From positions 1 through 5,793 of the forward strand of contig DOVP01000048.1 in the NCBI GenBank assembly GCA_003520025.1: 5,793 nucleotides of DNA. The letters are read 5' to 3'. Positions within the stretch are counted from its first letter, which is position 1. Every line of letters starts with the position of its first letter. Shown piece after piece: positions 1 to 5,709 of this stretch. The position numbers were made by a program, and so were the translations under genes. The stretch is from Phycisphaerales bacterium. Lineage in GTDB: Bacteria; Planctomycetota; Phycisphaerae; Phycisphaerales; SM1A02. A model generated the notes under the pieces. That model was not told where the DNA came from. It saw only the letters and a program-made list of their open reading frames with translations, and did no database searches.

Positions 1-1743
1 CTCGGGGTCGATCATGACCTGAATAATGCGTGGGGCGTGCTCGCTGAGCTCAGTACGAGGCTCGGGCAGGCAGGCTTCCATCTTCTCGATGATCTCGATG
101 CGACCGACACGAGCCTGCTCGAAGGACTCCTTGATCTCGTCGAACCAGAGACCACGGGCCTTCAGGTCGAGTTGAATGCCGGTAATGCCGTTGCGAGTAC
201 CGCAGACCTTGAAGTCCATGTCACCGAAGAAATCCTCTTCGCCGAGGATGTCGGTGACGCGAACGATCTTGCCGTCGGCATTGCTGAAGCGGCCGACCGA
301 GATGCCCGCGCATGTCGCCTTGATCGGCACACCTGCGTCCATCATCGCCATGCAACCGCCGCAGACCGAAGCCATCGACGAAGAGCCGTTGGACTCGGTG
401 ATGTCGCTGACGAGCCGCACGGTATACGGGAAGTCTTCGACGTCGGGCAGAATCGCGAGCAGTGAACGCTCGGCGAGGGCGCCGTGACCGATTTCGCGGC
501 GTCCCGGTCCCATGATGCGACGGGCTTCGCCAACGCAGAACGGCGGGAAGTTGTAGTGCAGGTAGAACTTCTTGGCGTACTCGGGCATGAGGCCATCGAC
601 GATCTGCTCGTCGCGACCGGTGCCAAGTACACAGGTCAGAAGGCCCTGCGTCTCGCCACGCTGGAAGAGGGCGGAACCATGCGTACGTGGGAAGATGCCC
701 GCCTCGATGTCGAGGTCACGGATCTGGGCGAAGGACCGGCCATCGGCGCGGGTGCTTTCATCCACAATCAACTTTCGGGTCGTCTTCTTCTCGAGCGTGC
801 GGAATGCTTCGCGTGCCTGACGGAAGCGATCCTCAGCGGCCTTGTACTCCTGATACGTACCACTCTCGGGAAGTTTGAAGTGCTCATCGAGCATCTTCTC
901 CCGAAGCGCATCGACCGCAGCATGCCGCTCGGCCTTGCCACCGATACGGCGGCAGGTGAGCATCTCGTCTCCGGCGACGCGGTTCACCAGTTCGGTGACC
1001 TCATCGGTAGGCAGTGCGAGGTTGCCCATACGGACCTCGGGGCTGCCGGCCTTCTGGCGAAGCTCGTTCTGCATTTCGATGATCGGCTTGCAGCCGTGCT
1101 CGTAGCCATACTCGATGGCGGCGAGGACGGCCTCTTCAGACACCTCGGCGGCGCCGACTTCAATCATGTTGATGCCGTCGCTATGACCTGAGAGCACCAT
1201 GTCCAGATCGGAGTACTCCATCTGGGCGTGAGTCGGATTGATGACGAACTGCTCGCCGTCATCGGTCAGAATGCGACCGACCCGGACGGTCGCGACGGGG
1301 CCCTCGAAGGGAGCGTCGGTCATCATCAGGGCGGCGGATCCACCGGTGCAGGCAAGAACATCGGTGTCGTTCTGGCCGTCGTGGCTCATCGTCCAGCACT
1401 GAATCTGAATCTCGTCGATGAAGCCATCGGGAAAGAGCGGACGGATCGGGCGATCGATCATCCGCATGGTGAGGATTTCCTTCTCGTTGGGAGCACCTTC
1501 CCGCTTGCGGAAGCCGCCGGGGAAACTGCCGCCAGCACTCAACCGCTCGCGGTAGTCGCACTGCATCGGGAAGAAATCGAGACCGGGGCGGGGGTTGGCC
1601 CGCACCGCGGTACACATGACGACTGAGTCGCCATGGCTGACCATGACGCATCCGTCGGCGAGTTTGGCAATCCGACCCGTTTCGATACGAAGGGTCCGAC
1701 CGCCGATTTCGCGTTCTACGAAATGAACTGTGGCATCTGCCAT
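1..1743 (-). CDS. pnp: Polynucleotide phosphorylase (PNPase), 3' end cut off by window edge
   Basis: PNPase degrades RNA 3'-to-5' by phosphorolysis in the cytoplasm, releasing nucleoside diphosphates, often as part of an RNA degradosome. My reading of the minus strand is open for all 581 codons to position 1. The first RNase PH-like domain includes ERLSAGG, PGGFRKREG (75-83) and MIDRPIRPLFP (95-105). A helical linker lies around 240-320. The second, catalytic RNase PH domain has GRREIGHG (414-421), SNGSSSMASVCGG (451-463) and GDMDFKVCGTRNGITG (507-522). D504, D510 and K512 match the metal/catalytic residues of E. coli PNPase (D486, D492, K494), and R415, R416 and H420 match its phosphate/RNA-site residues. 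The family is about 700 residues, so the missing part is the KH and S1 domains. This loss is due to the window edge, not a broken gene. The start is supported by AGGAGA seven bases upstream. It lies 171 bp downstream of rpsO on the same strand, the widely conserved order. The identification is very secure. Confidence 0.97.
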   Translation of the reverse strand, partial: MADATVHFVEREIGGRTLRIETGRIAKLADGCVMVSHGDSVVMCTAVRANPRPGLDFFPMQCDYRERLSAGGSFPGGFRKREGAPNEKEILTMRMIDRPIRPLFPDGFIDEIQIQCWTMSHDGQNDTDVLACTGGSAALMMTDAPFEGPVATVRVGRILTDDGEQFVINPTHAQMEYSDLDMVLSGHSDGINMIEVGAAEVSEEAVLAAIEYGYEHGCKPIIEMQNELRQKAGSPEVRMGNLALPTDEVTELVNRVAGDEMLTCRRIGGKAERHAAVDALREKMLDEHFKLPESGTYQEYKAAEDRFRQAREAFRTLEKKTTRKLIVDESTRADGRSFAQIRDLDIEAGIFPRTHGSALFQRGETQGLLTCVLGTGRDEQIVDGLMPEYAKKFYLHYNFPPFCVGEARRIMGPGRREIGHGALAERSLLAILPDVEDFPYTVRLVSDITESNGSSSMASVCGGCMAMMDAGVPIKATCAGISVGRFSNADGKIVRVTDILGEEDFFGDMDFKVCGTRNGITGIQLDLKARGLWFDEIKESFEQARVGRIEIIEKMEACLPEPRTELSEHAPRIIQVMIDPE

Positions 1744-1750
1744 TTTTGAA

Positions 1751-1756
1751 TCTCCT
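1751..1756 (-). promoter_or_regulatory. Ribosome binding site of pnp
   Basis: The minus strand reads AGGAGA followed by seven bases (TTCAAAA) and then the pnp ATG at 1743. It is a strong Shine-Dalgarno match at good spacing and fixes the start codon. Confidence 0.85.
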
Positions 1757-1764
1757 GTGGCGAC

Positions 1765-1779
1765 CGCGCATCATGCGCG
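1765..1779. repeat. Near-palindrome in the pnp leader
   Basis: CGCGCAT-C-ATGCGCG is a perfect 7+7 inverted repeat around one central base, eight bases upstream of the pnp Shine-Dalgarno. As RNA it could form only a tight hairpin with the inner pairs open, or act as a short DNA palindrome. Known pnp genes are autoregulated through leader stem structures, but nothing here proves that role. Confidence 0.4.
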
Positions 1780-1784
1780 ACACA

Positions 1785-1886
1785 TCACCACTGTTTGGGA
1801 TCCGGTGAGCCTTGGACCCAGAGGGCAGAAGACGGGATGCAGTACTTCGACTGCCGCCTGTCCACTGCCACCTGCATGGGCGACAT
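1785..1886 (-). CDS. Possible small ORF (33 aa) between rpsO and pnp
   Basis: An ATG at 1886 opens a 33-codon frame ending in TGA at 1785-1787, wholly inside the rpsO-pnp spacer. The peptide starts MSPMQVAVDRRQSKYC and ends VQGSPDPKQW; I do not recognise it. It has no membrane segment or signal peptide, and one Cys and two Trp residues. What makes it worth listing is AGGAAGG five bases before the ATG, as good a ribosome binding site as those of rpsO or pnp. The stop lies about 30 bases before the pnp Shine-Dalgarno, so translation could affect pnp expression as a leader peptide would. It could equally be a chance frame in an untranslated spacer. Only conservation in relatives would decide. 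Confidence 0.3.
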   Translation of the reverse strand: MSPMQVAVDRRQSKYCIPSSALWVQGSPDPKQW

Positions 1887-1891
1887 CGGAT

Positions 1892-1898
1892 CCTTCCT
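1892..1898 (-). promoter_or_regulatory. Shine-Dalgarno-like AGGAAGG before the small ORF
   Basis: AGGAAGG on the minus strand lies five bases from the ATG at 1886 and shortly after the rpsO stop. It is a clear match to the anti-Shine-Dalgarno, but whether it is used is unknown. Confidence 0.4.
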
Positions 1899-1900
1899 GT

Positions 1901-1915
1901 GCGGGTCAGTCCCGC
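1901..1915 (-). other. Small hairpin at the rpsO stop codon
   Basis: GCGGG-ACTGA-CCCGC on the minus strand gives a perfect 5-bp stem with a 5-base loop. It begins at the last base of the rpsO stop codon. No U-run follows, so it is not a standard intrinsic terminator. It may be a short 3' stabilising or processing hairpin between rpsO and pnp, where E. coli has a terminator and an RNase III site. It is short enough to be chance. Confidence 0.3.
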
Positions 1916-2184
1916 TACTTACGAAGGCCGAGACTCTTGATGAGGGCTCGGTAGTCGGCGGGTCTCGTTCGCGAGATGTACTGAAGCAACCGGTTTCGCT
2001 TGCCGACGAGTTTGACCAGACCAAGCCGGGCGGCGTGATCCTTCTTGTTCGTCTGCAGATGCTCGTTGATCTCCTGAATACGGGAGGTCAGCAGCGCGAT
2101 CTGCACTTCAGGCGAGCCGGTATCGGCATCCTCGCGGCGATAATCGCCAATGATCTGTGTCTTTTGATTGACTGTAAGGGCCAT
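1915..2184 (-). CDS. rpsO: 30S ribosomal protein S15
   Basis: S15 is a primary-binding protein of the small subunit. It binds 16S rRNA at the helix 20/21/22 junction and helps organise the platform. The 89-residue product is the normal family length. It carries the family signature: DTGSPEVQIALLT (about 21-33), a central RI..IN.HL helix with KKDH (47-50), and RRLGL-type and LLQY segments (here ARLGLVKLVGKRNRLLQY), then the C-terminal RPADYRALIKSLGLRK. The ATG at 2184 is preceded by AGGA six bases upstream, and the stop is TAG, the only non-TGA stop seen in this window. It lies upstream of pnp on the same strand, as in many bacteria, so co-transcription is likely. In several phyla S15 represses its own mRNA through a leader structure; the leader here has suitable structure (see the 2205-2225 hairpin). 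Confidence 0.98.
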   Translation of the reverse strand: MALTVNQKTQIIGDYRREDADTGSPEVQIALLTSRIQEINEHLQTNKKDHAARLGLVKLVGKRNRLLQYISRTRPADYRALIKSLGLRK

Positions 2185-2190
2185 GAACGG

Positions 2191-2194
2191 TCCT
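2191..2194 (-). promoter_or_regulatory. Ribosome binding site of rpsO
   Basis: AGGA on the minus strand is six bases from the rpsO ATG. It is a modest match. It sits between a strong leader hairpin and the start codon, where occlusion by S15-bound RNA would block initiation. Confidence 0.7.
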
Positions 2195-2204
2195 GTTCAA
2201 AGCA

Positions 2205-2225
2205 CCGCAGGCACCACGCCTGCGG
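2205..2225 (-). promoter_or_regulatory. Stem-loop in rpsO leader, candidate S15 autoregulatory element
   Basis: The minus strand reads CCGCAGGC-GTGGT-GCCTGCGG, a perfect 8-bp GC-rich stem with a 5-base loop, ten bases upstream of the rpsO Shine-Dalgarno. Loop GUGGU can pair with ACCGU (2187-2191) between the Shine-Dalgarno and the AUG, using three Watson-Crick and two G-U pairs, which would make a pseudoknot over the start region. In addition, ACUGUAG at 2239-2245 can pair with UUACAGU at 2171-2177 in codons 3-5. Known S15 leaders in other bacteria use unrelated but comparable structures near the start codon. The hairpin is seen directly; the regulatory role is inferred. It could instead be an aminotransferase terminator, but it is followed only by TGCTTTG, not a U-run. 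Confidence 0.5.
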
Positions 2226-2281
2226 AGAATCGAGCAGTCTACAGTTACCCCGCCTCGGACGCCAGCCTCAAGGCGACGAGA

Positions 2282-2313
2282 GGCCCGATAACCCGCCTTG
2301 GCGGCCCCGATAA
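2282..2313 (-). repeat. Short direct repeats flanking a GC hairpin after the aminotransferase
   Basis: Two near-identical copies of GGCCC(C)GATAA (2282-2291 and 2303-2313, plus-strand reading) flank the inverted repeat CCGCC-TT-GGCGG (2293-2304). The block lies about 20-50 bases after the aminotransferase stop. It may be a weak 3' stem-loop, but no U-run is present. I see nothing else definite in the 149-bp spacer apart from the rpsO leader elements listed separately. Confidence 0.35.
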
Positions 2314-2333
2314 GGCTATTTGCCGCGTGATGT

Positions 2334-3563
2334 TCAAGACAGGCTGGCGATCCAATCTCCGATCCGGGCGCAGCCATCCTCGATGGCCTGATCGCTCAGG
2401 GCAAACGAAAGCCTGATGTGATTGGGGCCGCAGCCGAGGAAGTCATCGCCGGGAACGACCGCAGCGCCGGTTTCTTCGAGAAGCGCTTCGGCGAACGTGC
2501 CGGCATTCTCGATCTCGCTGCCACCCGGGCTGGTGCGACCAAATGTGCAGGAGATGTCCGGGAACACGTAGAACGCTCCCATCGGCGGCGGGCAAGTGAC
2601 ACCGGGCCAGGTGGACAGCAGTTCGTACATGAGTGCCGAACGCCGTTCGAACGCCGCCCGCATGTCGGCGACTTCGGCTTGGCATGATTCGAGGGCCGTC
2701 ACGAGGGCTGGCAGAGTGAAACTGGTCACCGATGAGGTCATCTGGCTCTGCAACTTGGCCATCGCCTTGACCACGGCGCCATCGTTGCCCGGCGAGGCGG
2801 CGTACCCGACTCGCCAGCCGGTTGCAGCGAATGTCTTGCTCATGCCATTGATGGTGATTGTGCGGTCCTTCATGGAGTCGAGCGATCCAGGTGAGAGGTG
2901 TGTTCGACCGCCGTAGACCAATCGGTCGTAGATCTCGTCGCTGATCAGCGTGACATGCTCATGTCGAGCGAGCACATCGCAGATGCCGCGAATCGTGTCC
3001 GGATCGTACATCGTGCCGCAGGGGTTACTCGGGCTGTTCAAGATCACAACACGCGTCCGCGACGTGATAGCCGCCTCGAACTGCTCGGGCGTGGCGAGAA
3101 ACAGGGACTCGGCCGTGGTGGGAATCTCTACGAAGGTTCCACCGGCAAGTTCGGTCATCGGTTTGTAGGACACCCACGCCGGCGTGGGCATGAGAAGTTC
3201 GTCTCCTGGATTGATCATCGCCTGCAGCGCCAGGTACAGACTGAATTTGCCGCCATTTGAAATAATGACATGCTCAGGTTTGCAGTCGATGCCATTCTCA
3301 CGTTGCAACTTCGCTGCGACGGCCGCCCTCGCCTCGGGCGTTCCTGGTACCGGCACGTACTTGGTCATGCCTGAACGAAGCGCCGCGATCGCCGCTTCGC
3401 TGATGGGATCGGGTGTCGTGAAGTCGGGCTCACCGGCGCCGAAGCCAATGACATCGCGCCCCTCGGCCTTCATTGCTCGAACACGGGCCGTGATGGCGAG
3501 CGTGGAGGACGGTGCGATGGCGGCGGCTCGGTGCGATATGGAATCGTGGCAGGTCTGTGTCAT
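2334..3563 (-). CDS. aspC: PLP-dependent aspartate aminotransferase, class Ib type
   Basis: This cytoplasmic fold-type I aminotransferase most likely moves the amino group between aspartate or a related amino acid and 2-oxoglutarate. The 409-residue length fits the family (about 385-410). Motifs in order: GAGEPDFTTPDPI (42-54), YVPVPGTPEAR (69-79), NGGK (103-106), PTPAWVSY (126-133, PLP-stacking Trp130), NSPSNPCG (176-183, Asn180), ISDEIYD (207-213, Asp209 and Tyr212), NGMSKTFAATGWRVGY (239-254, PLP lysine Lys243) and HIRLSFA (382-388, carboxylate-binding Arg384). SNPCG has Cys where most relatives have Thr. I chose ATG 3563 because family similarity begins just after it (HRAAAIAPSSTLAI). An in-frame TTG at 3656 would add 31 residues unlike any aminotransferase. 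No good Shine-Dalgarno precedes 3563. Class Ib also includes prephenate aminotransferases, so the exact substrate is not settled. It is divergent from prfB with a 92-bp gap. Confidence 0.94.
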   Translation of the reverse strand: MTQTCHDSISHRAAAIAPSSTLAITARVRAMKAEGRDVIGFGAGEPDFTTPDPISEAAIAALRSGMTKYVPVPGTPEARAAVAAKLQRENGIDCKPEHVIISNGGKFSLYLALQAMINPGDELLMPTPAWVSYKPMTELAGGTFVEIPTTAESLFLATPEQFEAAITSRTRVVILNSPSNPCGTMYDPDTIRGICDVLARHEHVTLISDEIYDRLVYGGRTHLSPGSLDSMKDRTITINGMSKTFAATGWRVGYAASPGNDGAVVKAMAKLQSQMTSSVTSFTLPALVTALESCQAEVADMRAAFERRSALMYELLSTWPGVTCPPPMGAFYVFPDISCTFGRTSPGGSEIENAGTFAEALLEETGAAVVPGDDFLGCGPNHIRLSFALSDQAIEDGCARIGDWIASLS

Positions 3564-3598
3564 GTCGATGGCTCGTTGTTGGGGGTGATACTCGGTAA

Positions 3599-3627
3599 AG
3601 GATACCGCTCCCCATACTGATACCCAA
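3599..3627 (-). promoter_or_regulatory. Possible sigma70-type promoter for the aminotransferase
   Basis: On the minus strand TTGGGT (3622-3627) and TATCCT (3599-3604) are separated by 17 bases. They match the -35 and -10 consensus at three and four of six positions. Transcription would start roughly 30 bases before the ATG at 3563. The 92-bp divergent gap must also hold the prfB promoter, for which I find no convincing boxes. This is a weak prediction. Confidence 0.25.
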
Positions 3628-3655
3628 ATTCCGTGGTTCGTTACCCTACACCCCA

Positions 3656-4763
3656 ATGCACTACGACGCCCACCAACCTGTCATCGATGACCTTGAGGCG
3701 CGGATCTTGACCATCCGCGACTCCCTTTGACTACGACGCCAAGGTCCAGCGGCGAGAAGATCTGCAGGCGAGCATGAATGAGGCCGACTTCTGGAACGAC
3801 CAGAAGGCGGCTCAGGGCGTCATTGCCGAGTACAAACTCCTGAAGGCTCAAACTGAGGGGCTCGAGACCATCATCGAGGGCTTCGAGGATGCGGTGGTCG
3901 GCTACGAACTGGCCAAGGAGGGCGGGGATCAAGAATTGCTCGGCGAATCAGATAAAAGCCTGTACCAGCTGACCAGGCAAATGGAGCGAGTCGAGTTGCA
4001 GTCGCTGCTGAGTGGCCCGAACGACCATCGCAACTGCTTCGTCGCCATTCAGGCTGGCGACGGCGGCAACGACGCCGACGACTGGGCCACCATGCTTGAC
4101 CGCATGTACACCAACTGGTGGGACAAACAGGGGTGGAAGCACGAGCAGATCAGTGTGGTGCACGGTTCCGAGGTTGGTATCTCCAGCGTGAGTTATCTGG
4201 TGAAGGGGCCGCTGGCCTACGGATATATGTCGTGTGAGCGAGGCACGCACCGGCTTGCCCGTGTCAGCCCGTTCAACTCGCAGGGCAAGCGGCAGACATC
4301 ATTCTGCACAGTCGATGTCACACCTGAATTCGATGAGGAAGACGTCGAAATCGACGACAAGGACATCGAGTTCACCACGTTCGCCCGTTCATCCGGACCG
4401 GGCGGTCAAAATGTGAACAAGGTCGCCTCCGCCGTTCGTATCGTGCACAAGCCGACCGGCATCATGGTTGTCAGTTCCACGCACAAGGCGCAACTTCAGA
4501 ACCGAAAGCAGGCCATGCGGATTCTGCAGGCCAAACTCGACCAACTCGAGGAAGAACGCCGTCAAGCTGAACTCGACGCAGCCACCGGCGGCAAGGTCGA
4601 CCGTGGCTGGGGCTCACAAATCCGCTCATACGTGATCTACGACAACCGCGTGAAGGATCACCGCACCGGCCATGAAGTCGGCAATCCGCAGACCGTCCTC
4701 GACGGCGATCTCGGTGGATTCATCGACGCCGAACTCAAACGTCGCCGCGCCGAGCGGGACTGA
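3656..4763 (+). CDS. prfB: Peptide chain release factor 2, with +1 programmed frameshift
   Basis: RF2 reads UGA and UAA in the ribosomal A site and triggers peptide release. The gene is in two frames: 3656-3727 (24 codons, [19 protein letters not shown]...RDSL), an in-frame TGA at 3728-3730, then 3729-4763 after skipping the T at 3728, restarting [12 protein letters not shown]. The joined product is 368 residues, against 365 in E. coli, and the UGA is codon 25 (26 in E. coli). The stop-recognition tripeptide SPF is at 204-206 and the catalytic GGQ at 249-251, inside [21 protein letters not shown] lies near the C-terminus. The gene ends in TGA, so RF2 also terminates its own synthesis. The ATG at 3656 has no Shine-Dalgarno (ACCCTACACCCCA precedes it), but no alternative in-frame start exists nearby. 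The later ATG at 3774 would remove the N-terminal helices and is not the start. Its 3' end overlaps the convergent dehydratase by 29 bp. Confidence 0.97.
3699..3719 (+). promoter_or_regulatory. Stem-loop just upstream of the prfB frameshift site
   Basis: CGCGGAT-CTTGACC-ATCCGCG forms a perfect 7-bp stem with a 7-base loop, ending five bases before the slip codon CTT at 3725. It lies inside the coding sequence (codons 15-22). It occupies the region where most prfB genes have a Shine-Dalgarno-like stimulator. The pairing is seen directly; a role in frameshifting is inference. Confidence 0.4.
3725..3731 (+). other. prfB: prfB programmed +1 frameshift site CTT TGA C
   Basis: CTT TGA C is the conserved RF2 slip sequence. 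When RF2 is scarce, the peptidyl-tRNA on CUU slips to UUU and the ribosome continues with GAC (Asp). When RF2 is plentiful, it terminates at the UGA, an autoregulatory loop. The frames on both sides encode RF2 (RDSL before, DYDAK after), as in E. coli. The C after UGA, a poor termination context, is kept. The bases immediately upstream, CGCGACTCC, contain no AGG or GGG and so lack the usual stimulator. Confidence 0.95.
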
Positions 4764-5709
4764 TCGATCCGCCGGATCCAGAGACATTCCCACCGCTGAG
4801 TATGAGGCCGATTCGGCTGCCCTGTGGGAATGGGCAGTCGCTCGATAAGGCCGCCGCAAGCACTGTGGCGGCGCTTGGCTCGGCTACACACTTGGCTCGC
4901 TCCCACAGAAGATGCATCGCGACGAGGACCTGCTTATCGGTTACCCGCTGAATGGTTTCGAGGTGCGTCTTCAGAATGGACCAGGTCAAATCGCTCAAAC
5001 TGGTCAGTAGACCGTCGCACACCGTGTTGGGACTCTCCTGCGGAACAAGCACCCCGGACTCAAGTGATCGTGCCGCGTCGTCGGCGCCGGTGGGTTCGAC
5101 GCCGATCAGACGGATCCCCGGCTGCATGGCAGCACCCGCCAAGCAGGTTCCTGACATCAGACCACCCCCCCCGATCGGCGCGATGATGCCGTCGAGATCA
5201 TCGACCTCGTCGATCAACTCGACCGCGGCAGTGGCTTGACCGGCGATGATGCGTGGGTCATCGTAGGGGTGCACGAAGGCTGCGCCGGTGTCCCCCATGA
5301 CCTTGGCTGCCGTCGACTCTCTGGCCTGTAGTGTCGGCTCGCAGTCAATAACCGTCGCGCCATATCCGATCACCGCATCTCGCTTTACGGCCGGCGCGCT
5401 CGTCGGCATCACGATCCACGCAGAAATGCCCCGCTCCCGCGCCGCGCGGGCGAGCGCCTGCGCATGATTGCCGCTTGAGTGGGTGCAGACGCCGCGGCTG
5501 GCCTCATCATCCGAAAGGGACTGCACCACATTGCTCGCGCCGCGAAACTTGAAAGCGCCGACCCTTTGAAGGTTCTCACACTTAAAAAACAACCGTCGAC
5601 CACTCATCGCATCGAGCGTGGCGCAGGTCATCACCGGTGTTCGATGAATGAAGGGACGAATCCGATCATGCGCCACCCGAATGTCGTCCATGGACGGCGC
5701 CTGCGTCAT
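4735..5709 (-). CDS. PLP-dependent threonine/serine dehydratase, serine racemase-like
   Basis: This fold-type II PLP enzyme probably deaminates L-serine, L-threonine or 3-hydroxyaspartate to the 2-oxo acid, or racemises serine. The 324 residues form a catalytic domain only, with no ACT-like regulatory domain as in biosynthetic IlvA. Motifs: [16 protein letters not shown] (43-58, PLP lysine Lys54), [10 protein letters not shown] (77-86, Ser79 as possible second base), [12 protein letters not shown] (101-112), the phosphate-binding loop GGGG (180-183), [10 protein letters not shown] (203-212) and SGGN (305-308). Glu205, Ala209 and Asp211 line up with the divalent-metal site of human serine racemase (E210, A214, D216), which favours the metal-activated racemase/hydroxyaspartate dehydratase branch. 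ATG 5709 is supported by GAGG four bases upstream and by a TGATG junction with the preceding gene. The tail [15 protein letters not shown] lies partly in the overlap with prfB and is not family-typical. Substrate cannot be settled from sequence. Confidence 0.92.
   Translation of the reverse strand: MTQAPSMDDIRVAHDRIRPFIHRTPVMTCATLDAMSGRRLFFKCENLQRVGAFKFRGASNVVQSLSDDEASRGVCTHSSGNHAQALARAARERGISAWIVMPTSAPAVKRDAVIGYGATVIDCEPTLQARESTAAKVMGDTGAAFVHPYDDPRIIAGQATAAVELIDEVDDLDGIIAPIGGGGLMSGTCLAGAAMQPGIRLIGVEPTGADDAARSLESGVLVPQESPNTVCDGLLTSLSDLTWSILKTHLETIQRVTDKQVLVAMHLLWERAKCVAEPSAATVLAAALSSDCPFPQGSRIGLILSGGNVSGSGGSISPARRGDV
4766..4778 (+). repeat. Small inverted repeat just after prfB stop
   Basis: GATCC-GCC-GGATC is a perfect 5-bp stem with a 3-base loop, beginning two bases after the prfB TGA and inside the 3' coding end of the dehydratase. 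It may help define the prfB transcript end. It is short and could be chance. Confidence 0.3.
4785..4832 (+). repeat. 9-bp inverted repeat downstream of prfB, possible 3' stem-loop
   Basis: CATTCCCAC (4785-4793) and GTGGGAATG (4824-4832) are perfect inverted repeats. They enclose a smaller hairpin, GCCG-ATT-CGGC (4807-4817). The element starts 21 bases after the prfB stop and lies within dehydratase codons 293-309. No U-run follows, so it is not a canonical intrinsic terminator. It could still end or protect the prfB mRNA, which has no private 3' space. One such repeat is about what chance gives in a window this size. Confidence 0.3.

Noticed and set aside
484..1191. Long plus-strand open frame (235 codons) opposite pnp
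   Set aside because: The minus strand here encodes PNPase without interruption and with all motifs. The plus frame has no recognisable product and is a shadow of GC-rich codon use.
1259..1783. Minus-strand open frame overlapping the pnp start
   Set aside because: It is Arg/Ser-rich, lies in another frame over the PNPase N-terminus, and matches no family.
1798..1893. 7-bp inverted repeat of GGATCCG and CGGATCC in the rpsO-pnp spacer
   Set aside because: Each arm is itself nearly palindromic, the arms are over 80 bases apart, and no extension is seen; probably chance.
1795..2313. Plus-strand open frame opposite rpsO
   Set aside because: It is antisense to a certain S15 gene and has no domain or ribosome binding site.
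3576..3605. TTGTTG and GGATAC as a prfB promoter
   Set aside because: The -10 match is poor and spacing is 18. I could not separate it from background.
3563..3656. Extending the aminotransferase to a TTG start at 3656
   Set aside because: The extra 31 residues resemble no family N-terminus, and the region must hold the divergent promoters. ATG 3563 fits family length.
3728..3730. The in-frame TGA as a pseudogene-causing mutation or sequencing error
   Set aside because: Its position, slip sequence and flanking residues match the conserved RF2 recoding site.
3774..3776. ATG 3774 as the prfB start
   Set aside because: It gives a 329-residue protein lacking the N-terminus. The upstream 24-codon frame, CTTTGAC and DYDAK show the real gene starts at 3656 with a frameshift.
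4824..5186. Plus-strand open frames (also 4952-5239) opposite the dehydratase
   Set aside because: The minus strand carries an intact PLP enzyme with all catalytic motifs; the plus frames are Arg/Ser-rich shadows.
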